From Nocardiopsis sp. FR4 (GTDB lineage: Bacteria > Actinomycetota > Actinomycetes > Streptosporangiales > Streptosporangiaceae): DNA of 64,000 nt. Both the position numbers and the translations under genes were made by a program. A model generated the notes under the pieces. The model was not told the origin of the DNA and searched no databases. It worked only from the letters and a program-made list of their open reading frames with translations. Positions 43,272 to 52,081 of the stretch are shown one piece after another (position 1 is the stretch's first letter; every line of letters begins with the position of its first letter). The stretch covers positions 62,001 through 126,000 of the forward strand of contig NZ_VWVV01000013.1 of NCBI RefSeq assembly GCF_009830945.1, read 5' to 3'.

Positions 43272-44636
43272 TCAGCCCAGTTCGCCGAGGGCGTCCTCGA
43301 TCGCACGGTGGAAGGTCGGATAGGCGTAGATCATCGAGCGCAGTCGCTCCACCGGGATCCTGGCGTGGACGGCCAGAGTCAGAGCGCCGAGCACCTCACC
43401 CCCGGTGGGGCCGGCCGACGTCGCCCCGACGAGCGTGTCGCTCCGGGCGTCGACGACAAGCTTGACGAACCCCTCGTTACCGGCCTTGTGGATCCACCCC
43501 CGTGCCGACGAGGCCACCTCGGCACGGGCGGTGCGCACATCAGCGCCCCGCTCACGCGCCTGGGCCTCCGTCAGCCCCACGGACCCGATCTCGGGATCGG
43601 TGAACGTGACGCGCGGAAGTGCGTGGTACTCCGCGCCGCCGACGTCCTCACCGAGGATGTCGGCCGCCGCGATCCGCGCCTGGTAGACGGAGACGTGGGT
43701 GAACTGGCCCCTACCGGTCACGTCGCCGACCGCCCACACACCCGGTGCGGCGCGCATGCGCTCGTCGACCTCGACGAACCTCTTCCGGGAGTCCACGTCC
43801 ACCGTCTCCACACCGAGGTCCTCCAGACGTGTCCGACGCCCCGTGGACACCAGCAGACGCCGTGCCCGGACCCGCTCACCGTCCAGATCGAGGACGAAGC
43901 CCGTGCCGTCGTGGGAGACCTTCCGTGCCGGGGACCCGGTGCGCACCGTGATCCCCTCGGCCTCGAACACGCGCGACACGAGATCGCCCGCCCCGGGCTC
44001 CTCCGCGGGCAGGAGGCGGTCGGCCGCCTCCACCACGGTGACACGGCTACCGAAGCGGGAGAAGACCTGGGCCAGCTCCGCTCCTACCGCGCCCGCCCCG
44101 AGTACGCACAGGCTCTCGGGGACCTCGGTGGTCTCCACCGCCCCACGGTTGGTCCAGTAGCCGCTGCCCCACAGTCCGGGGATCGGAGGCACGTCGGGTT
44201 CGGTTCCGGTGGCCAGCACGATCGCCCGGCAGGCCCTGAACTCCCGTGTGTGCTCTCCGTCGACGACAACGGTTCCGGGTCCCGCGAGGCGCCCCCGACC
44301 GCGCACGAACCGCCCTCCCTGACCGGTGAAGCGGTCGACCGCGACCCGGTCGTCCCAGTCAGTGGTCGCCTCCTCCCGGATCCGCCGTGCGACCGGGGAC
44401 CAGTCGGGGCGGACCCGGCTCTCCCCGGCCATCCCGGGGACCCTGCGGGCCTCGGCGAGCAGGCCGGCGCTGCGGATCATCATCTTGCTCGGGACGCAAC
44501 CCCAGTAGGGGCACTCACCGCCGACCAGCCTCTCCTCGACGCCGACCACACTCAGCCCGGCTGAGGCGAGCGTGCCGGCGAGAGCCTCACCCCCGGGTCC
44601 CATCCCGATCACCACGACGTCGACCGCCTCGGCCAT
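43272..44636 (-). CDS. FAD/NAD(P)-dependent disulfide oxidoreductase, copy 2
   Basis: This 454-residue flavoprotein is close in type to the one at 34.6 kb. It has IGMGPGGEALAG, the disulfide motif GGECPYWGCVPSK, LGAGAVGAELAQVF, VGDVTGRGQFTHVSVYQA and a dimerisation domain ending in AYPTFHRAIEDAL. The classical HPTxSE is changed to YPTFHRA. No C-terminal Cys pair is present, so it is not a mercuric reductase; a different disulfide or quinone substrate is likely. A TGTCA-N6-TGACA site lies 105 bp upstream. Confidence 0.85.
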   Translation of the reverse strand: MAEAVDVVVIGMGPGGEALAGTLASAGLSVVGVEERLVGGECPYWGCVPSKMMIRSAGLLAEARRVPGMAGESRVRPDWSPVARRIREEATTDWDDRVAVDRFTGQGGRFVRGRGRLAGPGTVVVDGEHTREFRACRAIVLATGTEPDVPPIPGLWGSGYWTNRGAVETTEVPESLCVLGAGAVGAELAQVFSRFGSRVTVVEAADRLLPAEEPGAGDLVSRVFEAEGITVRTGSPARKVSHDGTGFVLDLDGERVRARRLLVSTGRRTRLEDLGVETVDVDSRKRFVEVDERMRAAPGVWAVGDVTGRGQFTHVSVYQARIAAADILGEDVGGAEYHALPRVTFTDPEIGSVGLTEAQARERGADVRTARAEVASSARGWIHKAGNEGFVKLVVDARSDTLVGATSAGPTGGEVLGALTLAVHARIPVERLRSMIYAYPTFHRAIEDALGELG

Positions 44637-44741
44637 GTTCCCGCCTTCCCCGGGCAGCGTTCCTCCTCCTCTGGAACGGCCCCTTGTCGGTGTTCCCGCT
44701 CCCGCACCCTCGCCTGCGCCTCGTCGCGGGTCCAGGGGAAG

Positions 44742-44757
44742 TGTCAGACGGCTGACA
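44742..44757. promoter_or_regulatory. Crp/Fnr-type site A
   Basis: TGTCAGACGGCTGACA is a perfect palindrome with 5-bp half-sites spaced by six. It is 105 bp upstream of the leftward flavoprotein gene. Confidence 0.75.
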
Positions 44758-44778
44758 GCATCCCCGGGGCGAGGAGGG

Positions 44779-45225
44779 TCACGCGGAACGGCGGTTGAGG
44801 AAGAACAGCGCCACCGCGGCCACCATCCCGTAGACGATGTGGCCCATCAGACTCATCACCGCGGTCTGGTCCACCGTGAACAGCGGCATGCCCGCCATCA
44901 TCGGCATGGCGACCAGTGGGCCGAGCACCCACCACACCATCCCGTACAGGGCCCCCGCGCCCAGCACCGCCCAGAACCGATCGACGAGAGGAGCGGCGAC
45001 CAGCCCGAAGACCAGGCCGATGAAGGCCGAGATCATCAGGTGGACCACCGCCCCGACCACGGCGCTGTCGCTGCCCACCATCGAGGCGATCATCGTCAGC
45101 ATGCCCATCATCGCCATGAGCATCCCGAACACGATTCCGCCCGCGATTCCGGCCACCACACCCTTCCAGGCGCGGGTGACCATGTTCGTTCCGGTGTCCG
45201 AGGCGGACCGCGTGGTCGACGGCAT
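44779..45225 (-). CDS. Small membrane protein of the SLMGHLVYG family, copy 2
   Basis: This 148-residue protein has four hydrophobic helices rich in Met and Gly (GIVFGMLMAMMGMLTMIASM, DSAVVGAVVHLMIS), a central YGMVWWVLGPL and the conserved MSLMGHIVYGMVAAV near the end. It is a paralogue of the proteins at 42.7 and 57.7 kb. No family name is known to me. ATG 45225 follows CCAGGAGGT. It shares a divergent control region, containing site B, with a broken Crp/Fnr gene. Confidence 0.75.
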   Translation of the reverse strand: MPSTTRSASDTGTNMVTRAWKGVVAGIAGGIVFGMLMAMMGMLTMIASMVGSDSAVVGAVVHLMISAFIGLVFGLVAAPLVDRFWAVLGAGALYGMVWWVLGPLVAMPMMAGMPLFTVDQTAVMSLMGHIVYGMVAAVALFFLNRRSA

Positions 45226-45320
45226 GAGGTGTACCTCCTGGTACGGAGAGCGGGGACCACGTCCCCGAGGACAGGTTCGGCATCACCCTGGCGGCCCGGA
45301 TACCAGCGGCGGTCTCTCAC

Positions 45321-45336
45321 TGTCAGCGACGTGACA
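45321..45336. promoter_or_regulatory. Crp/Fnr-type site B
   Basis: TGTCAGCGACGTGACA, extended outward to a perfect 7-bp dyad (ACTGTCA...TGACAGT), lies between the divergent membrane-protein (95 bp) and Crp/Fnr (76 bp) starts. Confidence 0.8.
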
Positions 45337-45412
45337 GTCCTCGTGGACGCGTGTGCCCAGGGGGAACACCGCCCGCTGTGACCATCAACCAGGTGAGGAC
45401 GCGGTGGTGACC

Positions 45413-46105
45413 ATGCCGGAGCGGCAGCACACACCCAGCGGTGCGGGGCTCCCCCAGGAAGCGGTGTGGATCGCCCAACACGTGGGAGGCGGCACGTCCT
45501 CCCCGCTGAGCAGGTCGGACATCTCCGCGCTGGCCGCCAGCCTGGGTACGCGACGGCTGCGGCGCGGCGAGACCGCCTTCGAGTCCCACGGGCCCAGCAC
45601 CGGTGCCTGGATCGTCCGGTCCGGCCGACTCGAACCGGAGACCGGCTCCAACGGCTCGCGTCAGGGGGTCCTACGCGTACTGCGTCCCGGCGACGTGGAC
45701 GGGGACATCCAGTCGTTGCTGCGCACGCCCATGCCCTGCACCGCTCGGGCGGTGGAGGAGAGTGTCTGCCTGTGTGTGGCTCCGGACCACTTCGCACGGC
45801 TCCTGAGGCGGCATCCGGCCCTCGCCCGCCGCTGGATGGCCGGCATCGCCGTGCGACTGGAGAGAAGCCAGGGTAGGTTCAACCGGTCGTTGCAACACCG
45901 GGCTGTTGGAGCGAGCGTAGCTGCTCGTCGAGGCCACCGGCGGTGTCCTCGACATCCCGCAGGCCTCCCTCGCGGGCACGCTGGGGGTTCGCCGCCCCTC
46001 CCTGAACAAGGTCCTCCAGGAGTTCGAGCACCGGGGCTGATCCACGTGCGGTACGGCGCCATCGAGATACTCGACCCGGAGGGCCTCGCGAAGAACAGTG
46101 GGTGA
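45413..46105 (+). pseudogene. Crp/Fnr-family regulator B with two compensating frameshifts in the HTH
   Basis: The N-terminal sensor half (TGAWIVRSGRLEPETGS, GDVDGDIQSLLRTPMP) and the last 20 residues (LIHVRYGAIEILDPEG) are in the same frame as the start. Between about 45905 and 46035 the conserved helix-turn-helix (DIPQASLAGTLGVRRPSLNK) is in a different frame, so the open frame encodes unrelated sequence there. One shift lies near 45905-45925 and a single missing C near 46037 restores the frame. The protein would fold its sensor domain but could not bind DNA normally. Confidence 0.75.
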
Positions 46106-46209
46106 CGGTCGCCGTGCGTACCTTCGCCGGCCGGGCCACGCGTCCGGAACGGAACGGGTCGACGGCGCGGAGCGGGCACCGGCCCCTTCGCGGGCCTCCC
46201 CCTCAGAAG

Positions 46210-46225
46210 TGTTCGTCCGCTGACA
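46210..46225. promoter_or_regulatory. Crp/Fnr-type site C (imperfect)
   Basis: TGTTCGTCCGCTGACA keeps one exact half-site and the six-base spacing. It is 84 bp before the DUF3179-TlpA-CcdA operon, the same distance seen at other sites. Confidence 0.55.
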
Positions 46226-46309
46226 CATCACGCCCTGTTTCCCGTACACGGTGCAGGCTGGACGTACGGCCTCGGCCGAGGCCGTACCGGAAACGACCGG
46301 GGCAGGTTG

Positions 46310-47506
46310 GTGAGGATGCGGCGAACCCTGACACGCACGGGGACCATGGCACGCGCGGCCGTCGTCGCGGCCGTGCTGGTGCTCGGTGCGGCCGCATGCC
46401 GGGTACCGCCTCCCGAGGGGGAGGAGGGCACGCGCTCCGTCCCCTCGGGAACGGGACCGTTGGAGGACGTGGTCTCGGCACTGGACGACCCCGGAGCCGA
46501 GGAACTCCCCGAACCCCTGGTGGACGTGGACCGGCTGGTCGACGGCGGTCCCCCGCCCGACGGCATCCCGGCCCTGGACGACCCCCGGTTCGAGACGGCC
46601 GGGGACGTGGACTGGCTGGAGGGGGCCGAGCCGGTCCTGGCCCTCTCCCTGGGCGAGGACCACCGGGCCTACCCGGTGCGGATCCTCATCTGGCACGAGA
46701 TCGTCAACGACACCGTCGACGGCGTACCGGTGGCCATCACCTACTGCCCGCTGTGCGACTCGGCGCTGGCCTTCGACCGAAGGGCGGGCGACCGGACCCT
46801 GGACTTCGGCGTGTCCGGCATGCTGTACAACTCCGACCTGGTCATGTTCGACCGCCAGACCCACTCGCTGTGGCCCCAGATCGAGGGCCGGGCCGTGGCC
46901 GGAACCCTGACCGGGACCGAACTGGAGCGCGTCAGCGTCACCGTGCTGCCGTGGGACCGGTGGCGCGAGACTCATCCCGAGGGAGGCGTGCTCAGCCAGG
47001 ACACCGGACACACCCGGGACTACGGCCGCAACCCCTACGCGGGCTACGACGACCCCGACAGCGAGCCCTTCCTGCTGGACGAGGAGGCCGACGCCCGGAT
47101 GCCCGCCAAGACACGCGTCGTCGGACTGGGCGAGGGCGCGGACGCGCTCGCCGTCCCCCTGGACCACCTCACCGAACGGGGAGTGGTCGACGTGGACGTG
47201 GCGGGTGAACCGGTGACCGTGTGGGCCGAGCCCGGCGTGGCCTCGGCGCTGGACGACTCCGAGGTCGCCCAGGGGCGCGAGATCGCCGCGACCGGAGCCT
47301 TCCGCCCCCACCTGGGCGAGGACCGCCTGACCTTCGAACCCGCCGACGGCGGGTTCACCGATCACCAGACCGGGAGCCGCTGGAACATCCTCGGCCAGGC
47401 GGTGGAGGGTGAACTCACGGGCCAGAGACTGCCACCCGTCGACCACGTCGATACCTTCTGGTTCGCCTGGGTGGCGTTCACACCGCAGACAGAGATCATG
47501 AGGTGA
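46310..47506 (+). CDS. DUF3179 lipoprotein, copy 2
   Basis: This 398-residue exported protein has a lipobox-like signal (VVAAVLVLGAAAC) and a DUF3179 domain containing DHRAYPVRILIWHEIVND and VAITYCPLCDSALAFDR. The CPLC pair could be redox-active or bind metal. GTG 46310 is my start; TTG 46307 and ATG 46316 are alternatives. Its stop overlaps the TlpA-like gene, so DUF3179, thioredoxin-like lipoprotein and CcdA form one operon for thiol redox outside the membrane. Confidence 0.85.
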   Translation: MRMRRTLTRTGTMARAAVVAAVLVLGAAACRVPPPEGEEGTRSVPSGTGPLEDVVSALDDPGAEELPEPLVDVDRLVDGGPPPDGIPALDDPRFETAGDVDWLEGAEPVLALSLGEDHRAYPVRILIWHEIVNDTVDGVPVAITYCPLCDSALAFDRRAGDRTLDFGVSGMLYNSDLVMFDRQTHSLWPQIEGRAVAGTLTGTELERVSVTVLPWDRWRETHPEGGVLSQDTGHTRDYGRNPYAGYDDPDSEPFLLDEEADARMPAKTRVVGLGEGADALAVPLDHLTERGVVDVDVAGEPVTVWAEPGVASALDDSEVAQGREIAATGAFRPHLGEDRLTFEPADGGFTDHQTGSRWNILGQAVEGELTGQRLPPVDHVDTFWFAWVAFTPQTEIMR

Positions 47507-48081
47507 CCATGCGATTTCCTCCCCGTCCGATCCTGGCGACCGCGTCGGCGGCCCTTCTCGCCCTGACCGCCTGCGGGTCCCCCGACTCCGGTGGGGACGC
47601 CGGGGGCGGAGCGGCCTCGGAGGGCGCCGACAGCGCGGCCGGCGGGCAGCGGGCCGCGTCGGCGCTCGACTTCCAGGCCCAGACCCTGGACGGGCAGGAG
47701 GTCACCGGTTCCTCCCTCCAGGGCGAACCGGTGGTGCTGTGGTTCTGGGCCCCCTGGTGCACGGTCTGCCGCGCCGAGGCGGGCGGCGTGGCCGAGGCAG
47801 CCGAACGCCACGGCGACCGGGTGGAGTTCCTCGGGGTGGCGGGACGCGGCGAGGTCGAGGCCATGCGCGCGTTCGTTGACGAGACCGGAACCGGACAGAT
47901 GCGGCACCTGGTCGACGACGACGGTTCGCTCTGGTCGGGGTTCGGGGTCGCCAGCCAGCCCGCGTTCGCGTTCGTGCGTGCGGACGGAACCCACCTGACG
48001 GTGTCGGGCACCCTCACCGAGGACGACCTGGACGAGTACGTCGAAGCGGAACTCCTGAGCGCGGACGGGCCCGACTCGTGA
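47503..48081 (+). CDS. TlpA/ResA-like thioredoxin-fold lipoprotein
   Basis: This 192-residue secreted protein has signal peptide and lipobox LLALTACG, a low-complexity linker, and a redoxin domain with active site FWAPWCTVCRAEA (CxxC) and the cis-Pro region VASQPAFAFV. It exchanges disulfides outside the membrane and is probably reduced by the CcdA protein encoded next. GTG 47503 overlaps the DUF3179 stop; its own stop overlaps ccdA. Confidence 0.9.
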   Translation: MTMRFPPRPILATASAALLALTACGSPDSGGDAGGGAASEGADSAAGGQRAASALDFQAQTLDGQEVTGSSLQGEPVVLWFWAPWCTVCRAEAGGVAEAAERHGDRVEFLGVAGRGEVEAMRAFVDETGTGQMRHLVDDDGSLWSGFGVASQPAFAFVRADGTHLTVSGTLTEDDLDEYVEAELLSADGPDS

Positions 48082-48974
48082 GCCAGCTCCCGTACGCGAT
48101 CGCCCTGGTGGCGGGCATGCTCGCCGTGCTCAACCCGTGCGGCTTCGCCCTGCTCCCGGGGTACCTGGCGCTCCTGGTCGCCTCGGAGGAGGACCGGCCC
48201 GGGGACGGCGGGCACGGGCGGTGGCGTTCCCTGGGGCGCGCGCTGGGCACGACCGCCGCGATGACCGCGGGATTCGTCGCCGTCTTCGCGGGCTTCGGGT
48301 TGCTCGTCACGCCGCTGGCGCTGTCGGTGGAGCGGTACCTGCCCTGGGTCACGGTCGTTCTCGGCGTGGCGCTGGTCGCTCTGGGAGCGTGGCTGTTGAG
48401 CGGGCGCGAGATCGTCCTGCTGCTGCCCAAGCCCACTCCCGGCAGGCCGGTGCGGTCGTTGCGCTGGGCCGCCGTCTACGGAACCACCTACGCCGTGGCG
48501 TCCCTGTCCTGCACCATCGGCCCGTTCCTGGCGTTGACCACAAGCGCGCTGCGCTCCACCAGCGTGCTCGGGGTGCTGGGGATGTTCGGCGCGTACGCGG
48601 CCGGGATGGGCCTGGTCGTCGGGGTGGTCACGGTGGCCACCGCGCTGGCCCGCGACTCGGTGGCCGCACGCCTGCGCCGGGCCCTGCCCTACGTGACCCG
48701 GGCCGGGGGCGCCCTGCTCGTGCTGGCCGGGGGCTATGTCGCCTACTACGGCTGGTACGAACTGCGGGTGTTCTCCGGCGGCGCCACCGCCGACCCCGTC
48801 ATCGACGCCGCCACCCGGTTGCAGGCCGAACTCCTGCGGCTGCTGGAGGAGGTCGGCCCCGGGTGGGTCGCCCTGGCCCTGGCCGTCCTCGTCACCGGCG
48901 GCGCGGCCGCGGCGCTGCGACGTGCGTGGCGCGCGAGGGCGGGGACCGCCCCGCCTCCCTCCGCCAGCGACTGA
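48078..48974 (+). CDS. ccdA: CcdA/DsbD-type transmembrane thiol-disulfide transporter
   Basis: This 298-residue protein has six hydrophobic helices and the paired cysteines of CcdA: VLNPCGFALLPGYLALL in helix 1 and VASLSCTIGPFLALT in helix 4. It carries reducing equivalents from cytosolic thioredoxin to the TlpA-like lipoprotein. GTG 48078 overlaps the TlpA stop (GTGA). A C-terminal extra helix with VALALAVLVTGGAAAAL is present. A 14-bp terminator hairpin follows. Confidence 0.88.
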   Translation: MSQLPYAIALVAGMLAVLNPCGFALLPGYLALLVASEEDRPGDGGHGRWRSLGRALGTTAAMTAGFVAVFAGFGLLVTPLALSVERYLPWVTVVLGVALVALGAWLLSGREIVLLLPKPTPGRPVRSLRWAAVYGTTYAVASLSCTIGPFLALTTSALRSTSVLGVLGMFGAYAAGMGLVVGVVTVATALARDSVAARLRRALPYVTRAGGALLVLAGGYVAYYGWYELRVFSGGATADPVIDAATRLQAELLRLLEEVGPGWVALALAVLVTGGAAAALRRAWRARAGTAPPPSASD

Positions 48975-49013
48975 GGGCGTGCGGTGGCCCCTCCGACGGG
49001 TCCGGCACGGCAC

Positions 49014-49045
49014 GCGGAGCGCACCCGCGGGCGGGTGCGCTCCGC
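49014..49045. terminator. Bidirectional 14-bp hairpin terminator
   Basis: The perfect stem GCGGAGCGCACCCG with loop CGGG lies between the convergent ccdA and GH15 genes. Confidence 0.85.
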
Positions 49046-49096
49046 GGCGGTTTTCCCAGCCCGTTCGGGGTCCAGCGCGCGTCCCGAAGGGCCCGG

Positions 49097-50875
49097 TCAG
49101 GATCGCCCGTGGGCCTGGGAGATGGCCCAGGCGGCGTTGATCAGACCGATGTGGGACAGCCCCTGGGGAAAGTTGCCGAGGAGGGCGCCGTCACGGCGGT
49201 CGATCTCCTCCGACAGCAGTCCGACGTCGTTGGCGTGGGCGGTCGTGGCCTCGAAGACCTCCGTCGCCCGGTCGACCCGCCCGGCCAGCGCCCATCCCTC
49301 GGCGAGCCAGTAGGAGCAGATGACGAAGGCGCCCTCGTCCCCGGCGCCCGTCCAGCGCTGTACCAGGTGGCCGGTGGCCAGTTCCCGTTCGACCGCCTCC
49401 AGGGTCGCCACGACCCGCTCGTCGTCGCCCGGCAGGAAGCCGACGATCGGTATGAGCAGTACTCCGGCGTCGAGGTGGTCGGAGCCGAACGCCCCGGTGA
49501 AGGCTCCGACCGACGCGTCCCAGCCGCGGGTGAGGATCCGCGTCCGGATCTCCTCGCGCGCGGCCTCCCAGCGCCGCGTGTGGGCGCACGCCCCCAGGCG
49601 GTCCGCCAGCCTGACGGCGCGGTCCAGGGCGACCCAGCACATCAGCTTGGAGGTCAGGTAGTGGCGTTCCCCCTCGCGGCCCTCCCAGATGCCGGCGTCG
49701 GGCTCGGTCCAGGTGGTGGCGGCGCGGTCGGCGAGCCCGCACAGGAACGCGGCGGTCGTCGGCGACAGGTCGCCGAGCCGGTCGCGCAGTACCCAGGCGC
49801 ACTCCAGGACCTCGCCGAGGACGTCGAGCTGTTTCTGGTCCCAGGCGTCGTTGCCGACGCGTACGGGCCTGCTGCCCCGGTACCCGGCCAGGTGCTCCAG
49901 GGTGTGTTCGGTCAGGTCGCGTTCGCCGCCGGCCCCGAACATGATCGGCGGGGGCCCGTCTCCGAGGGCGCCGGCCGAGGCGGCGATCCATTCGAAGAAG
50001 CGGTCGGCCTCGTCGGGGCAGGCGGCCACCCACAGGGCCCTGAGCGTGAATCCGCCGTCGCGCAGCCAGCCGAACCGGTAGTCCCAGTTCGCCCCGCCGC
50101 CGACCTCCTCGGGCAGCGAGGTGGTGGCGGCGGCGATGACCGCGCCGGTGGGCTGGTAGGTCAGGGCCTGGAGCACGAGGGCGCTGCGCGTCACCTCGGC
50201 TCGGTAGGACCCCTCGTAGCCCCGGTGCAGAGCGGTCCACGACCGCCATCCGGCGACGGTCTCGCGCAGGGCCGCGCGTGCGTCGAGCGGGGCGACGGGG
50301 GCGTCGGCGGCGTGGCGGTGGTGCAGGGCGAAGGAGGCGCTCTCCCCCGCGCGCAGGGTGAAGTGCCCGGTGGCGTTCCCGTCGTCGGCCCGCAGGGGGC
50401 GGTCCCCGGTCAGCAGCAGCCGGTCGGCACCGCCGACGATCTCGATACCGTGCGGTGCCGGGGTCAGGTGCGGGACGATGCGGCCGTACTCGGGGCGCGG
50501 GGTCAGGTCGAGGAGGACCTCCACCTCACCGCGCACCGCCTCGACCTGGCGCACCAGGACGTGCGGTGAGGCGCGCCCGATGCCGTGACCGCGTTCGCCG
50601 GGGCCCAGCGCCAGCGCGTCGGTCAGGCGCAGCAGGCCCGCGCCGGTGTCGAACTCGGTCTCTACGACCATGGTGTCCCCGACGTAGCGGTGCGCCGCCG
50701 TGTACGGGGCGTCCGGCCGGATGGACCAGTGCCCCGCGTCCGGGTCGAGCAGGCGGGTGAACACGCTGGGCGCGTCGAACCGGGAGGGGCACCACCAGTC
50801 GACCGAACCGTCCCTCGCCACGAGGGCGGCGCTGTGGCAGTCCCCCAGCAGGGCGTATTCGCTGACAGCGGCCAT
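49097..50875 (-). CDS. Glycoside hydrolase family 15 protein, copy 2
   Basis: This 592-residue protein is homologous to the GH15 protein at 6.0 kb. It has SEYALLGDCHSAALVARDGS, SVDWWCPSRFDAPS, ANWDYRFGWLRDGGF, the catalytic Glu region AGIWEGREGE and LLSEEIDRRDG before GNFPQGLSHIG. Probable activity is on trehalose or alpha-glucans in the cytosol. It has ATG 50875 and terminates at the hairpin shared with ccdA. No TGTCA site is found upstream, so it seems outside the local regulon. Confidence 0.88.
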   Translation of the reverse strand: MAAVSEYALLGDCHSAALVARDGSVDWWCPSRFDAPSVFTRLLDPDAGHWSIRPDAPYTAAHRYVGDTMVVETEFDTGAGLLRLTDALALGPGERGHGIGRASPHVLVRQVEAVRGEVEVLLDLTPRPEYGRIVPHLTPAPHGIEIVGGADRLLLTGDRPLRADDGNATGHFTLRAGESASFALHHRHAADAPVAPLDARAALRETVAGWRSWTALHRGYEGSYRAEVTRSALVLQALTYQPTGAVIAAATTSLPEEVGGGANWDYRFGWLRDGGFTLRALWVAACPDEADRFFEWIAASAGALGDGPPPIMFGAGGERDLTEHTLEHLAGYRGSRPVRVGNDAWDQKQLDVLGEVLECAWVLRDRLGDLSPTTAAFLCGLADRAATTWTEPDAGIWEGREGERHYLTSKLMCWVALDRAVRLADRLGACAHTRRWEAAREEIRTRILTRGWDASVGAFTGAFGSDHLDAGVLLIPIVGFLPGDDERVVATLEAVERELATGHLVQRWTGAGDEGAFVICSYWLAEGWALAGRVDRATEVFEATTAHANDVGLLSEEIDRRDGALLGNFPQGLSHIGLINAAWAISQAHGRS

Positions 50876-50910
50876 GGGATCCGCCTACCCCCGGCCCGCC
50901 TGCGGCAACC

Positions 50911-50941
50911 GGCCCGCGCCCCGGCCGGAGGGGCGCGGGCC
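50911..50941 (-). terminator. 12-bp hairpin terminator after the AhpD-like gene
   Basis: The perfect stem GGCCCGCGCCCC / GGGGCGCGGGCC lies 17 bp beyond the AhpD-like stop codon and before the GH15 start. Confidence 0.8.
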
Positions 50942-50957
50942 GTGTGGGCTCCCCGGT

Positions 50958-51503
50958 TCAGTCCAGGCCGGGGGCCTTGGGCACGTCCAGCTCGGTCTGC
51001 GCGTAGTGGTTGAAGTAGTTCGTGTACAGGTTGAGCGCGACGTGGGTGAACAGCTCGGTGAGCTGGGTCTCGCTCCAGCCCGCCTCCCGGGCGCTCTTCC
51101 AGGTCCTCTCCTCGACCTCGCCCCGCTGTGAGGTGATCTCGCGGGCCACGGAGAGCAGCGCGTCCAGGTCCGGGTCGAAGTCGACGCGGCCCGAGCGGAT
51201 CCGCACGGTCTCCTGCTCGCTCCAGCCCGCGGCGCGGCCCGCGGCGGTGTGCGCGGACTGGCAGTAGGCGCAGTCGTTGGCGGCGCCCACCGCGAGGGCG
51301 ATGGCCTCGCGTGTGCGCGCGTCGAAGGTGCCGTGTTCCTCGATGGCCTTCTGGATTCCCTGGTAGGCGGCCAGGACGACCGGGGCGTGCGCCATCTCCC
51401 CGTGGATGTTCAGCACCTTGCCCATCTTCTGGGCCAGTGACCGCAGGCCCTCGCGCGCCTCGGCGGGGGCGTCCTCGACGGTGTGTACCGGAATTCTCGG
51501 CAT
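50958..51503 (-). CDS. Carboxymuconolactone decarboxylase/AhpD-like protein
   Basis: This 181-residue helical protein of the AhpD/CMD superfamily has the redox CxxC-x3-H motif NDCAYCQSAHT. The following segment, VALNLYTNYFNHYAQTELD, is typical of the peroxidase-related subgroup. It likely reduces peroxides or relays thiol electrons. ATG 51503 follows AAGGAG. A Crp/Fnr-type site (D) is 83 bp upstream. Confidence 0.88.
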   Translation of the reverse strand: MPRIPVHTVEDAPAEAREGLRSLAQKMGKVLNIHGEMAHAPVVLAAYQGIQKAIEEHGTFDARTREAIALAVGAANDCAYCQSAHTAAGRAAGWSEQETVRIRSGRVDFDPDLDALLSVAREITSQRGEVEERTWKSAREAGWSETQLTELFTHVALNLYTNYFNHYAQTELDVPKAPGLD

Positions 51504-51586
51504 CGGTCGTCTCCTTGTCACTCGTCGGTCAGGCTTCTCAGGCCTCCCCCGACACAACCATGAGGAGGAGGTGACCCGTTCGGCAC

Positions 51587-51602
51587 TGTTCCCGTGCTGA
51601 CA
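51587..51602. promoter_or_regulatory. Crp/Fnr-type site D (imperfect)
   Basis: TGTTCCCGTGCTGACA has one exact half-site, the same left half-site (TGTTC) as site C and the six-base spacing. It is 83 bp before the AhpD-like start. Confidence 0.55.
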
Positions 51603-51678
51603 CTCCCTGTCAAAGACCCGCTGACGACCGGCGTGGGAAACCGTGGAACGGGGCGGCCCGGAGCGGACCGCACGGCGC

Positions 51679-51694
51679 TGTCAGGTGGCTGACA
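51679..51694. promoter_or_regulatory. Crp/Fnr-type site E
   Basis: TGTCAGGTGGCTGACA is perfect in both half-sites. It is 90 bp before the DUF427 start and 76 bp from site D, so the two sites serve divergent genes. Confidence 0.78.
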
Positions 51695-51784
51695 CTCCGG
51701 TACTCCCCGGGCCCGGGAGCGGCTGTACTGGTTCCGGTCGACGACGGCCGGGAACGGCTGGTGTCCGAAGAAGAGGGGGCGAGG

Positions 51785-52081
51785 ATGATTCGAGCCGTAT
51801 GGGGCGGCACCGTGCTGGCCGAGGCAGAGCACACCGTCATGGTCGAGGGCAACCACTACTTCCCTCCCGAGTCCCTGAACCGGGAGTACTTCTCCGAGTC
51901 CTCGGGTCGCACCCTGTGTTTCTGGAAGGGGATCGCCCACTACTACGACGTCACTGTGGACGGCCAGACCTATCCGGGAGCGGCGTGGTACTATCCGCGC
52001 CCCAGCCCGCTGGCGCGCCGGATCAAGGAGCACGTGGCCTTCTGGCCCGGCGTGCGCGTCGAGCGAGACGGCCACCGGTGA
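51785..52081 (+). CDS. DUF427 domain protein
   Basis: This 98-residue protein matches DUF427: AVWGGTVLAEAEHTVMVEGN, HYFPPESLN, and a CFWKGIAHYYDV...AAWYYPRPSP core. The family is small, beta-rich and of unknown biochemistry. ATG 51785 follows GAGGGGGCGAGG. It is coupled by GTGA to the MerT-like gene and preceded by site E. Confidence 0.85.
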   Translation: MIRAVWGGTVLAEAEHTVMVEGNHYFPPESLNREYFSESSGRTLCFWKGIAHYYDVTVDGQTYPGAAWYYPRPSPLARRIKEHVAFWPGVRVERDGHR

